Positions 27,891-38,909 are shown, counted from the first letter of the stretch. The stretch is DNA of 64,000 nt from Flavobacteriales bacterium (GCA_016715895.1 JADJXH010000004.1:1426001-1490000); one strand, 5' to 3'. Numbers and translations are program-made. Notes: generated by a model not told the origin, from the letters alone.

Positions 27891-28721
27891 TCAGTCCCGG
27901 ACGAAGCGCTGACGCGCCACCACGTCGTTACCGTTGGAGATGAGCAGCACATAGCATCCTCCCGCCCCCAGTGTCGAGCCCGGCAGCGGCATGGTGTTCC
28001 TGCCTGCGGGCACGGTCATCTTCATGGGGTTCAGGATCGAGCGGCCGGCGAGGTCCACGATGGTGAACTCCAGCGTTCCGGATGTCGCAAGGTCGGTCTG
28101 GATGGTCACCGGCCCGTACGATCCGGAACCGGGCAGTACGGCGATCCCCATCTCTCCGGCGGTGATGTCCGCCACGGAGGTGGCGTCCACCAGCGATACG
28201 CTCAGGGTCGCCGAACAGGCTTTGGAATCCGTCACCGTCACCGAGTACAGACCGGGCGCCAACCCGCTCAGGTCCTCCCCGGTGGATCCGTTGCTCCACG
28301 CGTAGGAGAACGGCGGGGTTCCTCCGCTCACGGTGAGGTTGATGCTGCCCCCTGTGCCGATCGGATCGGTGTGCGTCTCGGCCAGGGTGATCGCCGGACC
28401 GGACTGGATCCCGAACCCGGTCTGGTCGCCCAGACCGCCTTGCGTATCGAGGAACACCGTATAGCCGTCCGGGGCCAGACCGGTCAGGTCATGTTGCGCC
28501 GTCGCGCCGCTCGTGTACTGCTGCGACCAGATGAGCGAGAAGGCGCCATTGAACACGGATAGTGTCCACGTACTGCCCGTGAAGGTGCCGTTCACGGTGC
28601 AGCTGCCGGAGTTGTTGCATCCGGCGGGTTGCGCGTTGGTCACCCAGCAGGTCTGCGCTTGTACACAGGGCGCGAGACCGAGGGTGGCCATGATCATCAA
28701 ATGGGTCGCGGTTGTTCTCAT
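27891..28721 (-). CDS. Secreted protein with PKD/SprB-like repeat and T9SS-like C-terminus
   Basis: A 276-residue protein. A signal peptide (MIMATLGLAPCVQAQ) precedes a beta-rich region. Residues about 125-185 form an SprB-like repeat, INLTVSGGTPPFSYAWSNG through GLYSVTVTDSKACSATLSVSL, found in Bacteroidota adhesins. The last 70 residues have beta strands ending GGCYVLLISNGNDVVARQRFV, like a T9SS type A sorting domain but without a clear YPNP motif. It is probably exported to the surface. I chose the ATG at 28721 because it leads straight into the signal peptide; a longer start would add about 140 unrelated residues. Confidence 0.7.
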   Translation of the reverse strand: MRTTATHLMIMATLGLAPCVQAQTCWVTNAQPAGCNNSGSCTVNGTFTGSTWTLSVFNGAFSLIWSQQYTSGATAQHDLTGLAPDGYTVFLDTQGGLGDQTGFGIQSGPAITLAETHTDPIGTGGSINLTVSGGTPPFSYAWSNGSTGEDLSGLAPGLYSVTVTDSKACSATLSVSLVDATSVADITAGEMGIAVLPGSGSYGPVTIQTDLATSGTLEFTIVDLAGRSILNPMKMTVPAGRNTMPLPGSTLGAGGCYVLLISNGNDVVARQRFVRD

Positions 28722-29085
28722 GTACTGTGGTTGTGGATAGGTGCGGGCAAGGTTAGGCGGGGCGATCCGGGCCCGCATCGTTGGTTCCAATGGATCCTCC
28801 GGTGCGCGAGCCACCCAGGGACCGGCACCGGTCGTATCAGCGACCGTCGTCCTGCCTACCTCCGCCGGAACGGACAGAAGCGTGCAGGGCCCACGCCCAT
28901 GTGACGACCCTGCCCCGTCCACGTTGTTCAGGAGGGGGCACGCATGGGCTCGACCTGTTCCGCCCGGCAGGAGGCGCCATGCGCGCACGACCAATTCTTC
29001 TCCACGATCCCCGCGGCTTTTCCACGATCCCGGTCCCGCGCACCGCCCGTGGGTAGCTTTGTGCTCCGGTACCCAGCTACCGGAC
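28722..29085. other. Intergenic region between divergent secreted-protein gene and carB
   Basis: The 364-nt gap holds no convincing gene. A TAGCTTTG (-7-like) box lies at 29054-29061 on the + strand, 24 nt before carB, without an evident -33 TTG. TCCACGATCCC occurs twice (about 29001 and 29021). Nothing else could be supported. Confidence 0.5.
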
Positions 29086-31896
<2,811 letters not shown>

Positions 31897-31903
31897 ATCA
31901 TTA

Positions 31904-31934
31904 GGGCGTGCCCCCGGCTAAAATGCAGCCGGGG
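31904..31934 (+). repeat. GGGCGTGCC-type structured intergenic element
   Basis: Eight bases after the carB stop, GGGCGTGCC is followed by CCCCGGCT (31912-31919) pairing with AGCCGGGG (31927-31934) around a loop ending ATGC. C/G-rich, pyrimidine-biased sequence continues to about 32015. A related element lies at 36291-36318, also just after a carB end copy. The hairpin could terminate carB, but no T-tract follows. Confidence 0.6.
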
Positions 31935-32036
31935 TCCGGCTTTCCGCTGCAAGTCCGCACTCGTCGTTCCTCCTCGCTTGCGGGCTTTCCGCTGCGATCC
32001 GTCACGCAAGATGCCTGGACGGAGCCGTCCCGCCTG

Positions 32037-33527
32037 TCACCACTTCTCTTTTGGCTTCTTAGCGATTGGGAAGTAGCCGCACCGGTCCACGAATCCTTCG
32101 ATGTTCTCTTTGCCAGATGAGCCGCCATAGGCAATCGTGGTGCGCGCGAGCCTGCTCGATGGATCATAAAGACCCAGATCGGAATAAACTGGAGGAATGA
32201 CCCATTTGCCGTCTGCATCCACATATCCAACCCGACGGTTGGAACCACCTCCCCGCTGCGCGTAGGGTCTAGTATCAGAGGCATTCCATCTGTGTTCGAC
32301 TTCTACCCGATAAACCGTGTTTTTCTTGTTGACCGACCAGCCGGGTGTAGGGCTGAATGGTAGTTGATCCGCATCGTTGCATGTTGCACTACAACGTAGC
32401 CAGGAGTCTATGACCTCCTTGCGGAAGTTCTCGCCATAAACAAAGTAGGTATCAGTGCCTGATTCGAAGGATGAGGCCTTGACCATAGATAGCTCATCCT
32501 TTGTTATACTTGAAATACGGCCGAAGGCGAAAGACTTGAACTCATGAACAATGTTGGCACTACGATCGATGATAGCAAATGAGCCTTCGGTCGAGGCAAA
32601 AGAGAAACCATTGGCGACAAGTGTAGGTTCCCTTGCGTAAGATTGAGTACCTGCTTGCGTACCCGTGCTGTCAATCAGAACCCACCTCACAGAGCCGTCG
32701 TCTGTGCGCTGTCCCATCCAAACCAGTCCGTTCCTGAATTTGCACGGGCCAGGATTCATTACGTACACATCCTCCTTATAGTGTGGTTGAATCACAATCA
32801 ATCCCGACCAGTTGACATATCCAACCAGTTGCGATGAGGCAAATGGGGAGTTTTGGGCCTCAGGTATGGCTGGTTTGGATTCTTTGTACTCGACCACGAT
32901 TCGCGCATAGTCACTCATGAGAAAGTCTTTCGCGATGACCCAATACCGGCCGCCTTTCCCGTAAATGCTCGAAGCGTCTGTTAGATGGCTATCTGTATAC
33001 CTGTAGCCCTTCGCATGCCAAGGGTGCTGTGGCGTCAATATACCCTTGACTTTGGCCTTTGTTGGTGCGTTTCTGACCGAGCCATCCTTGAAAAGGACCC
33101 GGTAGTCATCGAAGGTCTTCGGACCTATGCCGCATCGACCATGTTCATTGAACTCAAGATTCGGGGAATCAAATTGACAGGGAAAAATAAGCTCTAGGTC
33201 GGTATTTACGAAGCCGGACATTTTACTCACGGGATCAGTTACCACAAGCATACCATTGATGAATCCCTTCTTGGAGGGATAATAAGGTCCATCATAGTCG
33301 ATGACCAGCTTGCCGGTCTGGTCGATCAATGCTGTACGACCATTCTTCTCAATGACGGCATAGCCATACTGCATGTCGTAGAACTTATCGACATCCAAGA
33401 ACACTGTCCGGTCATCAGTCGCTTGCACAGGGCCGCTTTGCGCGTGCAGCCCTATGCTGCGTAAACACAGCAGTGCGATGAACAGTAGGAATAAGTAGCC
33501 TAAGGGATGCTGGGGGGAATTGGACAT
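32037..33527 (-). CDS. Secreted WG-repeat protein, cargo of the carB array
   Basis: A 496-residue protein with a signal peptide (LGYLFLLFIALLCLRSIGLHA). WG (KWG-type) repeats are seen at YGYAVIEKNGRTALIDQTGKL, GYVNWSGLIVIQPHYKE and GYVDADGKWVIPPVYSDLGLY; such repeats form beta-rich domains in secreted or surface proteins of unknown role. GC content (near 50 percent) is far below the neighbours, which indicates foreign origin. It lies antisense to carB, between the intact carB end and displaced copy D1. No specific function can be assigned. Confidence 0.75.
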   Translation of the reverse strand: MSNSPQHPLGYLFLLFIALLCLRSIGLHAQSGPVQATDDRTVFLDVDKFYDMQYGYAVIEKNGRTALIDQTGKLVIDYDGPYYPSKKGFINGMLVVTDPVSKMSGFVNTDLELIFPCQFDSPNLEFNEHGRCGIGPKTFDDYRVLFKDGSVRNAPTKAKVKGILTPQHPWHAKGYRYTDSHLTDASSIYGKGGRYWVIAKDFLMSDYARIVVEYKESKPAIPEAQNSPFASSQLVGYVNWSGLIVIQPHYKEDVYVMNPGPCKFRNGLVWMGQRTDDGSVRWVLIDSTGTQAGTQSYAREPTLVANGFSFASTEGSFAIIDRSANIVHEFKSFAFGRISSITKDELSMVKASSFESGTDTYFVYGENFRKEVIDSWLRCSATCNDADQLPFSPTPGWSVNKKNTVYRVEVEHRWNASDTRPYAQRGGGSNRRVGYVDADGKWVIPPVYSDLGLYDPSSRLARTTIAYGGSSGKENIEGFVDRCGYFPIAKKPKEKW

Positions 33528-33611
33528 GGGTGCTACAGGTTGGTGGTTGCCTTCCGGAGGATGATGCGCTCAATGCGTCAGCCAAACTAATTATCGTGCC
33601 GAACATTGAAC

Positions 33612-34046
33612 CCCCCTTTTGACCTCAGCGAGAAAGTGATCCAGCAGATCCGCGAGCACACGCACAAGATCGCGCTGGCCTTGCACACCGTGGGCCTGGT
33701 GAACATCCAGTTCGCCATCAAGGACGAGGTGGTGTACGTGATCGAAGCCAACCCGCGCGCAAGCCGCACGGTGCCCTTCATCGCCAAGGCTTACGGCGAG
33801 CCCTACGTCAACTGGGCCACCAAGGTGATGCTCGGCGCCAAGCTCAAGGACTTCCAGTTCAAGCCGCGGCTGGATGGGTATGCGATCGAAGTACCCGTGT
33901 TCAGTTTCGACAAGTTCCCCAACGTGGACAAGAGCCTGGGGCCTGAAATGAAGAGCACCGGCGAGGCTATCTATTTCATCAAAGACTTGAAGGACCCTTT
34001 CTTCCGCCAAGTCTATGGTGAACGATCAATGTACCTCAGCCGATGA
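33612..34046 (+). pseudogene. D1: displaced carB 3' fragment (about 145 codons)
   Basis: This copy matches carB from about 31462 to its stop. The first 185 nt differ from the intact gene at only about seven sites. The rest shows dense synonymous change and uses the GC-rich codons usual for this genome. It therefore looks like the original native carB end, pushed 2.1 kb downstream. It lacks the first 790 codons, so it cannot make a functional enzyme. It is preceded by ACATTGAACCC (33603-33613), which is also found before D2. Confidence 0.85.
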
Positions 34047-34077
34047 TCGCTACCGATAGCCGGGAAGGGGTAGCTTG

Positions 34078-34102
34078 CCCCGCACTTGATGCGGGGTTCT
34101 TC
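34078..34102 (+). terminator. Hairpin after D1
   Basis: CCCCGCA (34078-34084) pairs with TGCGGGG (34090-34096) around CTTGA, followed by TTCTT. It would terminate transcription from D1. The T-rich side is also the first bases of repeat R1, so the hairpin and R1 are directly joined. Confidence 0.6.
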
Positions 34103-34144
34103 CGGCAGGTGTATGGGGAGAGGAGTAGGTACTTAAGTAGATAG
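34097..34144 (+). repeat. R1: short carB-end repeat
   Basis: The 27 nt at 34097-34123 are identical to the end of the intact carB (including the 20-mer at 34104-34123). The frame still reads FFRQVYGERSRYLSR-stop. It stands alone without the preceding carB sequence and begins exactly at the base of the D1 hairpin. The lipoprotein gene starts 3 nt later. Confidence 0.82.
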
Positions 34145-34146
34145 CC

Positions 34147-34581
34147 ATGCGTGCGACACAGCTCGTGTGTATCTGCCTGTTTTTCGCCTGCGGTGATCGC
34201 CCACACAGCGCGGCGTTGCGACTCGATGTTTTCGATGAAGTCCCGAAGAACATAGAAGGTTGCGGTGATCACTACACCTACGATAGCGTGGAGTACGATG
34301 CAGCGAAGTGCATCTTCCTTTCCAAGCTTGACGGTCAGACCGGTTTCGCGCTGATCATGATCAATGGCGTCGAGGAGCGTCTCGACTGGTCGCAAGCAGA
34401 AAGCCGGGAGCTATCATCGGAGAGATATCTGTCCGTGTTCAGGAACGAAACCTACACCGTCCGGCTCACCACTACAGTTGGTAAACCGTACGACGAAGGC
34501 TCGTTCAACACGGGAACGCTTACGATCGAAGGTCCCGGTGGAAGCGACACTGTGAATGTGCATGGTGAGAGCGGTTGCTAG
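34147..34581 (+). CDS. Small lipoprotein, cargo of the carB array
   Basis: A 144-residue protein. MRATQLVCICLFFACGDRP has a short hydrophobic stretch and a lipobox (FFAC-G), so it should be lipid-anchored. The remainder is beta-rich with three further cysteines (GCGDHY, AKCIFL, ESGC) and matches no family I know. The start is 3 nt after repeat R1. GC content is lower than in core genes. It occupies the second unit of the array, between R1 and displaced copy D2. Confidence 0.6.
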   Translation: MRATQLVCICLFFACGDRPHSAALRLDVFDEVPKNIEGCGDHYTYDSVEYDAAKCIFLSKLDGQTGFALIMINGVEERLDWSQAESRELSSERYLSVFRNETYTVRLTTTVGKPYDEGSFNTGTLTIEGPGGSDTVNVHGESGC

Positions 34582-34618
34582 GCCCACTCGATTCATTAGT
34601 ACTTCACCTTATGATCGT

Positions 34619-34779
34619 ACATTGAACCCATGTTCAGCTTCGATAAGTTCCCGAACGTGGACAAGAGCCTGGGGCCTGAGATGAAGAGCACGGGAGAAGC
34701 GATCTACTTCATCAAGGACCTCAAAGACCCCTTCTTCAGACAGGTCTACGGCGAACGGTCATTGTACTTGTCACGATGA
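34619..34779 (+). pseudogene. D2: displaced carB 3' fragment (about 50 codons)
   Basis: ACATTGAACCC at 34619-34629 is followed by a copy of the last 49 codons of carB (34630-34779), ending in TGA. Its body is almost identical to D3 over about 100 nt but its final codons differ (AGACAGGTCTACGG instead of the R-type end). Too short to be functional. Confidence 0.83.
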
Positions 34780-34783
34780 GCGG

Positions 34784-34847
34784 TCACCCCGAACGGAGTG
34801 AAGGGGCGTTCTGTCACTGCGAGGCCCGGCTCTGCGGGCCGTGGCAG
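34784..34847. repeat. REP-like palindromic sequences after D2
   Basis: GTCACCCCGAACGGAGTGAA is followed by CTGTCACTGCGAGGCCCG and GCGGGCCGTGGCAG. CTGTCAC pairs with GTGGCAG and GGCCCG with CGGGCC, giving a nested stem. Both are of the widespread GTCACCC.../GTCATTGCGAGG... REP-like types found dispersed in bacterial genomes. They sit between D2 and R2. Confidence 0.6.
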
Positions 34848-34848
34848 A

Positions 34849-34887
34849 GGCAGGTGTATGGGGAGAGGAGCATGTACTAGCAGGTAG
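34849..34887 (+). repeat. R2: short carB-end repeat
   Basis: Contains the exact 20-mer GGCAGGTGTATGGGGAGAGG (34849-34868) and AGCATGTACTAGCAGGTAG after it. The frame is broken by TAG two codons early, so this copy is decaying. It marks the left side of the nuclease unit. Confidence 0.8.
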
Positions 34888-34891
34888 CTTG

Positions 34892-34966
34892 AATTGTCCC
34901 AACAGCTTGTTGGACAATTGGCCGCTCAGCGGTGGTCGCAATTGTGCAACAGCTGTTGCGCAATTG
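34892..34966. repeat. Two large palindromes upstream of the DUF1016 gene
   Basis: Two 28-nt near-perfect palindromes lie at 34892-34919 (AATTGTCC..CAG/CTTGTTGGACAATT) and 34939-34966 (CAATTGTGCAACAG/CTGTTGCGCAATTG). A third of the same design lies inside the downstream coding region at 35389-35417 and encodes SIVQQLVGQI. They could form cruciforms or be an operator for the protein itself. Confidence 0.7.
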
Positions 34967-35063
34967 ATCCGAGGTTGATCGGTAAGGCTTGCAGGCATTG
35001 GGTCGGAGCGCTTCCGGTCGTTCGCGGAAGCCATGGTTCCGGTGCGCCGGTTATCTTGGTTGC

Positions 35064-36122
35064 ATGCCCGTGAAGAAAGTCATGAAGAAGCGGAGGTCGG
35101 CTTCCGTGGCCGTGCTGCCGAAGAACTACACGGCGGTGCTGGAGGCGGTGAAGGCGCGCATCCGGGCAGCACAGCTCAAGGCGGCGCTTGCGGTCAATCA
35201 TGAACTGGTCATGCTCTATTGGCACATCGGCAGGGAGGTCCTCGAACGACAGGAGAAGGAAGGCTGGGGCAGCAAGGTGGTGGAGCGCCTGGCGAAGGAC
35301 CTGCACAAGGAGTTCCCGGGCATGGGCGGCTTCTCGCGCTCGAACCTCCTGTACATGCGTTCGTTCGCCGAGGCCTATCCGGATGGTTCAATTGTCCAAC
35401 AGCTTGTTGGACAAATTCCATGGGGCCACAATGTGCTGTTGCTCACCAAGCTGAAGAAGCCCGAACACCGGCTCTGGTACGCGCAGGCCACCATCGCCAA
35501 TGGTTGGAGCCGTGCAGTGCTCGATGCGCAGGTGGCCACGCATGCCCATCGGCGGCAGGGGAAGGCCATCACCAACTTCAAGCGTACGCTCCCCGCCGAA
35601 CGCTCGGACCTCGCGCAACAGACCCTGAAGGACCCCTACACCTTCGAGTTCCTCAACATCGCCGCTGATACGCGCGAGCGCGATCTGGAGCAGGCGCTGG
35701 TGGACCACATCCAGAAGGTGTTGCTGGAACTGGGCGCAGGCTTCGCCTTCGTGGGCCGGCAGGTGCCGCTGAAGGTGGGCCGCAAGGACTACTACCTCGA
35801 TCTGTTGTTCTACCACCTGAAGCTGCGTTGCTATGTTGTGGTGGAGTTGAAGATGGAAGCCTTCGAGCCGGAGCACGCGGGCAAGATGAACTTCTACCTC
35901 ACCGCCGTGGATGCCCAGCTGCGGCACCCGGACGACAAACCCTCCATCGGCTTGCTGCTCTGCAAGGACAACGACAAGCTCGTGGTGGAGTATGCGCTGC
36001 GCGACGTGGCCAAGCCCATCGGCGTGGCCGAATGGCGAACGCGGTTGGTGGCTACCTTGCCGAAGAACCTGCGCGGGGCACTGCCCAGCGTGAAGGACAT
36101 CGAACGCGAGCTTAGCGAATGA
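35064..36122 (+). CDS. DUF1016 / PDDEXK nuclease-domain protein (YhcG-like), cargo of the carB array
   Basis: A 352-residue protein. Residues about 20-170 form the DUF1016 N-terminal helical domain (ELVMLYWHIGREVLERQ, GFSRSNLLYMRSFAEAYP, IPWGHNVLLLTKLK). Residues about 215-330 form the PDDEXK-like nuclease domain, with KDYYLDLLFYHLKLRCYVVVELKMEAF providing the D-x(n)-E-L-K catalytic core, then NFYLTAVDAQLRHPDDKPSIGLLLCKD. The family is abundant in mobile regions and often linked to restriction or defence, though its exact role is not established. ATG 35064 is preferred; an upstream TTG at 34989 would add 25 residues. Confidence 0.85.
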   Translation: MPVKKVMKKRRSASVAVLPKNYTAVLEAVKARIRAAQLKAALAVNHELVMLYWHIGREVLERQEKEGWGSKVVERLAKDLHKEFPGMGGFSRSNLLYMRSFAEAYPDGSIVQQLVGQIPWGHNVLLLTKLKKPEHRLWYAQATIANGWSRAVLDAQVATHAHRRQGKAITNFKRTLPAERSDLAQQTLKDPYTFEFLNIAADTRERDLEQALVDHIQKVLLELGAGFAFVGRQVPLKVGRKDYYLDLLFYHLKLRCYVVVELKMEAFEPEHAGKMNFYLTAVDAQLRHPDDKPSIGLLLCKDNDKLVVEYALRDVAKPIGVAEWRTRLVATLPKNLRGALPSVKDIERELSE

Positions 36123-36124
36123 AC

Positions 36125-36265
36125 ATGGACAAGTTCCCGAACGTGGACAAGAGCCTGGGGCCTGAGATGAAGAGCACCGGCGAAGCGATCTACTTCATCA
36201 AGGACCTCAAAGACCCCTTCTTCCGGCAGGTGTATGGGGAGAGGAGTATGCAATTGAGCAGGTAG
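36125..36265 (+). pseudogene. D3/R3: displaced carB fragment with R-type end
   Basis: It starts 2 nt after the nuclease stop with ATG and copies the last 46 codons of carB. The body resembles D2, but the end is R-type, including the 27 nt identical to the intact gene (36218-36244), so it is a D/R hybrid. It ends in TAG at 36263-36265. It cannot be functional by itself. Confidence 0.83.
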
Positions 36266-36318
36266 CCCACCCTGAGTTTGTCGAAGGGTTGGGCGTGCCG
36301 GCGCTTCAATGCAGCGCC
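36266..36318. repeat. REP-like hairpin and second GGGCGTGCC element
   Basis: CACCCTGAGTTTGTCGAAGGGTTG (36269-36292 region) is a REP-like palindrome of the CACCCTGAG/CGAAGGGTG type. It is followed by GGGCGTGCC, then GGCGCT (36300-36305) pairing with AGCGCC (36313-36318), the same design as the element after the intact carB. Confidence 0.6.
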
Positions 36319-36447
36319 GTCGCGTGCTACGCTATAACCGGACTTGTCAGGGCCAGCATCCACGGCGCTGCGGGGGCTTCCTCCGGTCGCCTCCTCGCTG
36401 CTCGTGGCTGCAAGGCCCTTCCTGCGCCGGGCTGTTGCTTCGCCCGC

Positions 36448-36536
36448 TCACGCGGTCGATCCATTGCGTGCATCCCATTCCATCCAGTACCTGCCGCGAG
36501 TCATGTACTCATCTTTCAGCAAGATGCTCCTGGTTA
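36448..36536 (-). pseudogene. Possible 3' remnant of the gene at 38910-39570, cut off by IS630 copy 1
   Basis: If the IS and one copy of the TA duplication are removed, the minus-strand frame of the upstream gene fragment continues from YDL into LTRSILLKDEYMTRGRYW and on to a TGA at 36448-36450. The continuation is in frame and 29 codons long. Part of it overlaps sequence that may be repeat-derived, so this join is an inference. Confidence 0.4.
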
Positions 36537-36749
36537 TTGATCCGGCATTCATGATCTGGACTCAGGCTGCGTAACGAACGGTGTCTTTCTGGAACAGTGC
36601 GATGATGCGCTTGGGGTGTCGCTGGAGGTGTAAGCTTCCCCATTGTTCGGCCAGGTGATAGTGGAGGTCAGGCGGTTTTCCCCGGCCCCTTCAAAGGCCT
36701 GGGGAAAACCGGCTGACCGGTCGGGGGCTACCTTCAACCGATCGTAGCC

Positions 36750-37022
36750 ATGAGAAAGACCAAGTTCACCGAGCATCAGATCGTCGCGATGCTCAAGCAG
36801 CATGAGGCTGGTGCCAAGGTGGCCGACATCTGTCGGGAACACGGCATCAGCAACGCCACGTTCTACCAGTGGAAGGCGAAGTATGGCGGCATGGATGCCA
36901 GCCAGCTCAAGCTGGTGAAGGAACTCCAAGAGGAGAACAGCCGCCTGAAACGCATGTATGCGGAGCTGAGCATGATGCACGACTCCCTCAAGCAGGTGGT
37001 GGAAAAGAAGTGGGGGGTCTGA
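36750..37022 (+). CDS. IS3-family transposase orfA
   Basis: 90 residues. KFTEHQIVAMLKQHEAGAKVADICREHGISNATFYQWKAK is the helix-turn-helix of IS3 OrfA, followed by a leucine-rich coiled segment (LVKELQEENSRLKRMYAEL). It overlaps the open frame of orfB by about 47 nt. OrfB lies in the +1 frame, not the usual -1, with a G6 run at 37012-37017 in the overlap. Confidence 0.9.
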   Translation: MRKTKFTEHQIVAMLKQHEAGAKVADICREHGISNATFYQWKAKYGGMDASQLKLVKELQEENSRLKRMYAELSMMHDSLKQVVEKKWGV

Positions 37023-37038
37023 CGAGAAGCGCGAGATC

Positions 37039-37821
37039 GTGCAGGCCCTTATCACCGAGCATGGACACACCCAGCGGCAAGCGTGCCGCATGGTGGGTCT
37101 TGCTCGCAGTACCGCGCAATACCGCAAGCATCCGCCCGACGACACGATGGTGATCGGCGCATTGGACGACCTGGTGACCAAGCATCCGGCCATTGGGGTG
37201 TGGCAGTGCCATCACCGCATACGCTTGATGGGTCATGTGTGGAACTTCAAACGTGTCTACCGGGTGTACACCGGCATGGGGCTCAACATCCGTCGGCGGA
37301 CCAAGAAGCGCCTGCCTGCACGCGTGAAACAGGCCTTGTTCCAGCCACAGGCCCCCGACCAGGTATGGAGCATCGACTTCATGCACGACACCTTGTGGGA
37401 TGGCCGCACCTACCGCATGCTCAACGTCCTGGACGACTACAACCGCGAAGTGCTGGCCATGGAAGTGGACACTTCTTTGCCTGCCTTGCGTGTGATCCGC
37501 GTGCTTGAACGCCTGAAGGAACAACGCTCACTGCCGGCCATGATCCGCGTGGACAACGGGCCGGAGTTCATCAGTGCCAAGCTTGACCACTGGTGCCGAG
37601 AGCACAAGATCACCCTCACCTACATCCAGCCCGGCAAGCCCACCCAGAACGCTTACGTGGAGCGTCTCAATGGCAGCATACGCCGTGAGCTCCTCGGCGC
37701 CTACGTCTTCCGCACACTCGAAGAAGTGCGCTTGCGCACCACCGAGTGGATGTACGACTACAACCATCTTCGGCCTCACAAAGCACTCGGTTACCGGCCA
37801 CCTGTGCTCATCCATCCCTAA
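37039..37821 (+). CDS. IS3-family transposase orfB (rve integrase core)
   Basis: 260 residues from a GTG, with the frame open from 36976. VWSIDFMHDTLWDG (first Asp), RVDNGPEFIS (second Asp) and GKPTQNAYVERLNGSIRRELL (Glu) make up the complete DDE triad, and YNHLRPHKALGYRPP is the usual C-terminus. It appears intact. Real translation probably needs a frame change from orfA or independent initiation. Confidence 0.9.
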   Translation: MQALITEHGHTQRQACRMVGLARSTAQYRKHPPDDTMVIGALDDLVTKHPAIGVWQCHHRIRLMGHVWNFKRVYRVYTGMGLNIRRRTKKRLPARVKQALFQPQAPDQVWSIDFMHDTLWDGRTYRMLNVLDDYNREVLAMEVDTSLPALRVIRVLERLKEQRSLPAMIRVDNGPEFISAKLDHWCREHKITLTYIQPGKPTQNAYVERLNGSIRRELLGAYVFRTLEEVRLRTTEWMYDYNHLRPHKALGYRPPVLIHP

Positions 37822-37846
37822 CAACAAATGCCCCTGAGACCTCCAG

Positions 37847-38851
37847 TTATCGCTGGCCCGACTTCAGGGGAAGCTTACAGAGGGAACGCAGGAAGCGTGA
37901 TGTGAAGAGTTCAAGCTGCCCCTTCTTGCGTGCTGGAGCGTGCTTGGTGACGGCATCCTTCAGCGCTGCGTTCGCTACTTCCACCGGGTTGAGTTCGGGC
38001 GAATAACTCGGCAGGTGGAAGACCTCGATGCTCTCCAGATGCTCCTCGAGCCATTCCTTGACCGGCTTGCTGTGGTGGACCCTGAGGTTGTCCAAGATCA
38101 GGAACACCTTGTTGTCGCTATCCTTGACCAGTCTTCTCAGAAAGCCGATCAGGATGCTGCTGTTCAGTGCGCCCTTGAAGACCATCCAGCGCATTTCCCC
38201 GCGATTGGTCACCGTGGAGATCACCGAACAGCCGTGGCGGTTGTGGTTCACCCTGACCACGGGAGTGTGGCCTCGCAGGGAGTAGCTGCGCCCGCGAACG
38301 TCATCACTGCGCAGACCGGTCTCATCGCCCCAGTGGATCACGGCACCTTCAGCCTTGGCACGTGCACGGATGGCCGGATAATCCTCGTGCAGCCACTTGC
38401 GCACCGCCTCCGGTCGCTGCTCGTAGGCCTTGCGCAGTGGCTTCTGCGGCGTAAATCCCCAGCGCTCCAGATAGAGCCCCACACTGCGTATGGCCAGCTT
38501 GCGGTCGTAGCGCCGCTCGATCAGCTCGCGCACCGCTTGCCGGTTCCACAACGCATAAGGCATTTTCAACTGATCGGGCGTTCTGTCACGGATCAGCCGT
38601 TGTGTCTCCTTCTCCTGCTCACTTGTCAGGATGCGTCCCTTGCCCACCGGGCGACCGGTCTTCCACACACGAATGGCCTTCCAGCCACCGGCCTTGTACC
38701 GTTGCCAGGCTTCGTTCACCGTGTTGCGGGACATGCCACAGAGTTCGGCTGTTTCCTTCAGGCCCATGCCCTTGAGCCTGCATTGCACCGCCTGCCTACG
38801 ACGCTCATTGAGCTCGGGCATCGACAGCTTCCTGGAGTCGTTCTCGCGCAT
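37847..38851 (-). pseudogene. IS630-family transposase, copy 1, C-terminus replaced by IS3 end
   Basis: 334 residues. The first 323 or so match copy 2: helix-turn-helix (LKETAELCGMSRNTVNEAWQ), WGDETGL (Asp), LILDNLRVH (Asp) and SYSPELNPVE (Glu), so the DDE triad remains. After FLRSL the IS3 end adds CKLPLKSGQR and a stop, replacing the last 20 residues. It may still be partly active. Confidence 0.82.
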
Positions 38852-38909
38852 GCCTCGGCAAGATCCACAGATCGTGCCGATCGTCCGCTATATCGATGCC
38901 GGATCAATA

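Larger units (their letters stand above)
36629..37879 (+). mobile_element. IS3-family element no. 1, inserted in IS630 copy 1
   Basis: 1251 bp with inverted tips TGTAAGCTTCCCC and a 4-nt target duplication GAGG (36625-36628 and 37880-37883). Comparison with IS630 copy 2 shows the uninterrupted target GGAGGGAACGC. It carries orfA and orfB. The 4-nt duplication suits the IS407-like group of IS3. Confidence 0.9.
36537..38907 (-). mobile_element. IS630-family element, copy 1, split by an IS3 element
   Basis: Terminal inverted repeats TTGATCCGGCAT lie at both tips and TA flanks both ends (36535-36536 and 38908-38909), the IS630 target rule. Without the nested IS3 element (36629-37879) and its 4-nt duplication the length is 1116 bp, one less than copy 2, to which it otherwise reads as identical in inverted orientation. 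Confidence 0.88.

Noticed and set aside
33528..33602. Promoter for the WG-repeat gene
   Set aside because: The stretch is AT-rich, but I could not place a TTG and TAnnTTTG pair with proper spacing on the minus strand.
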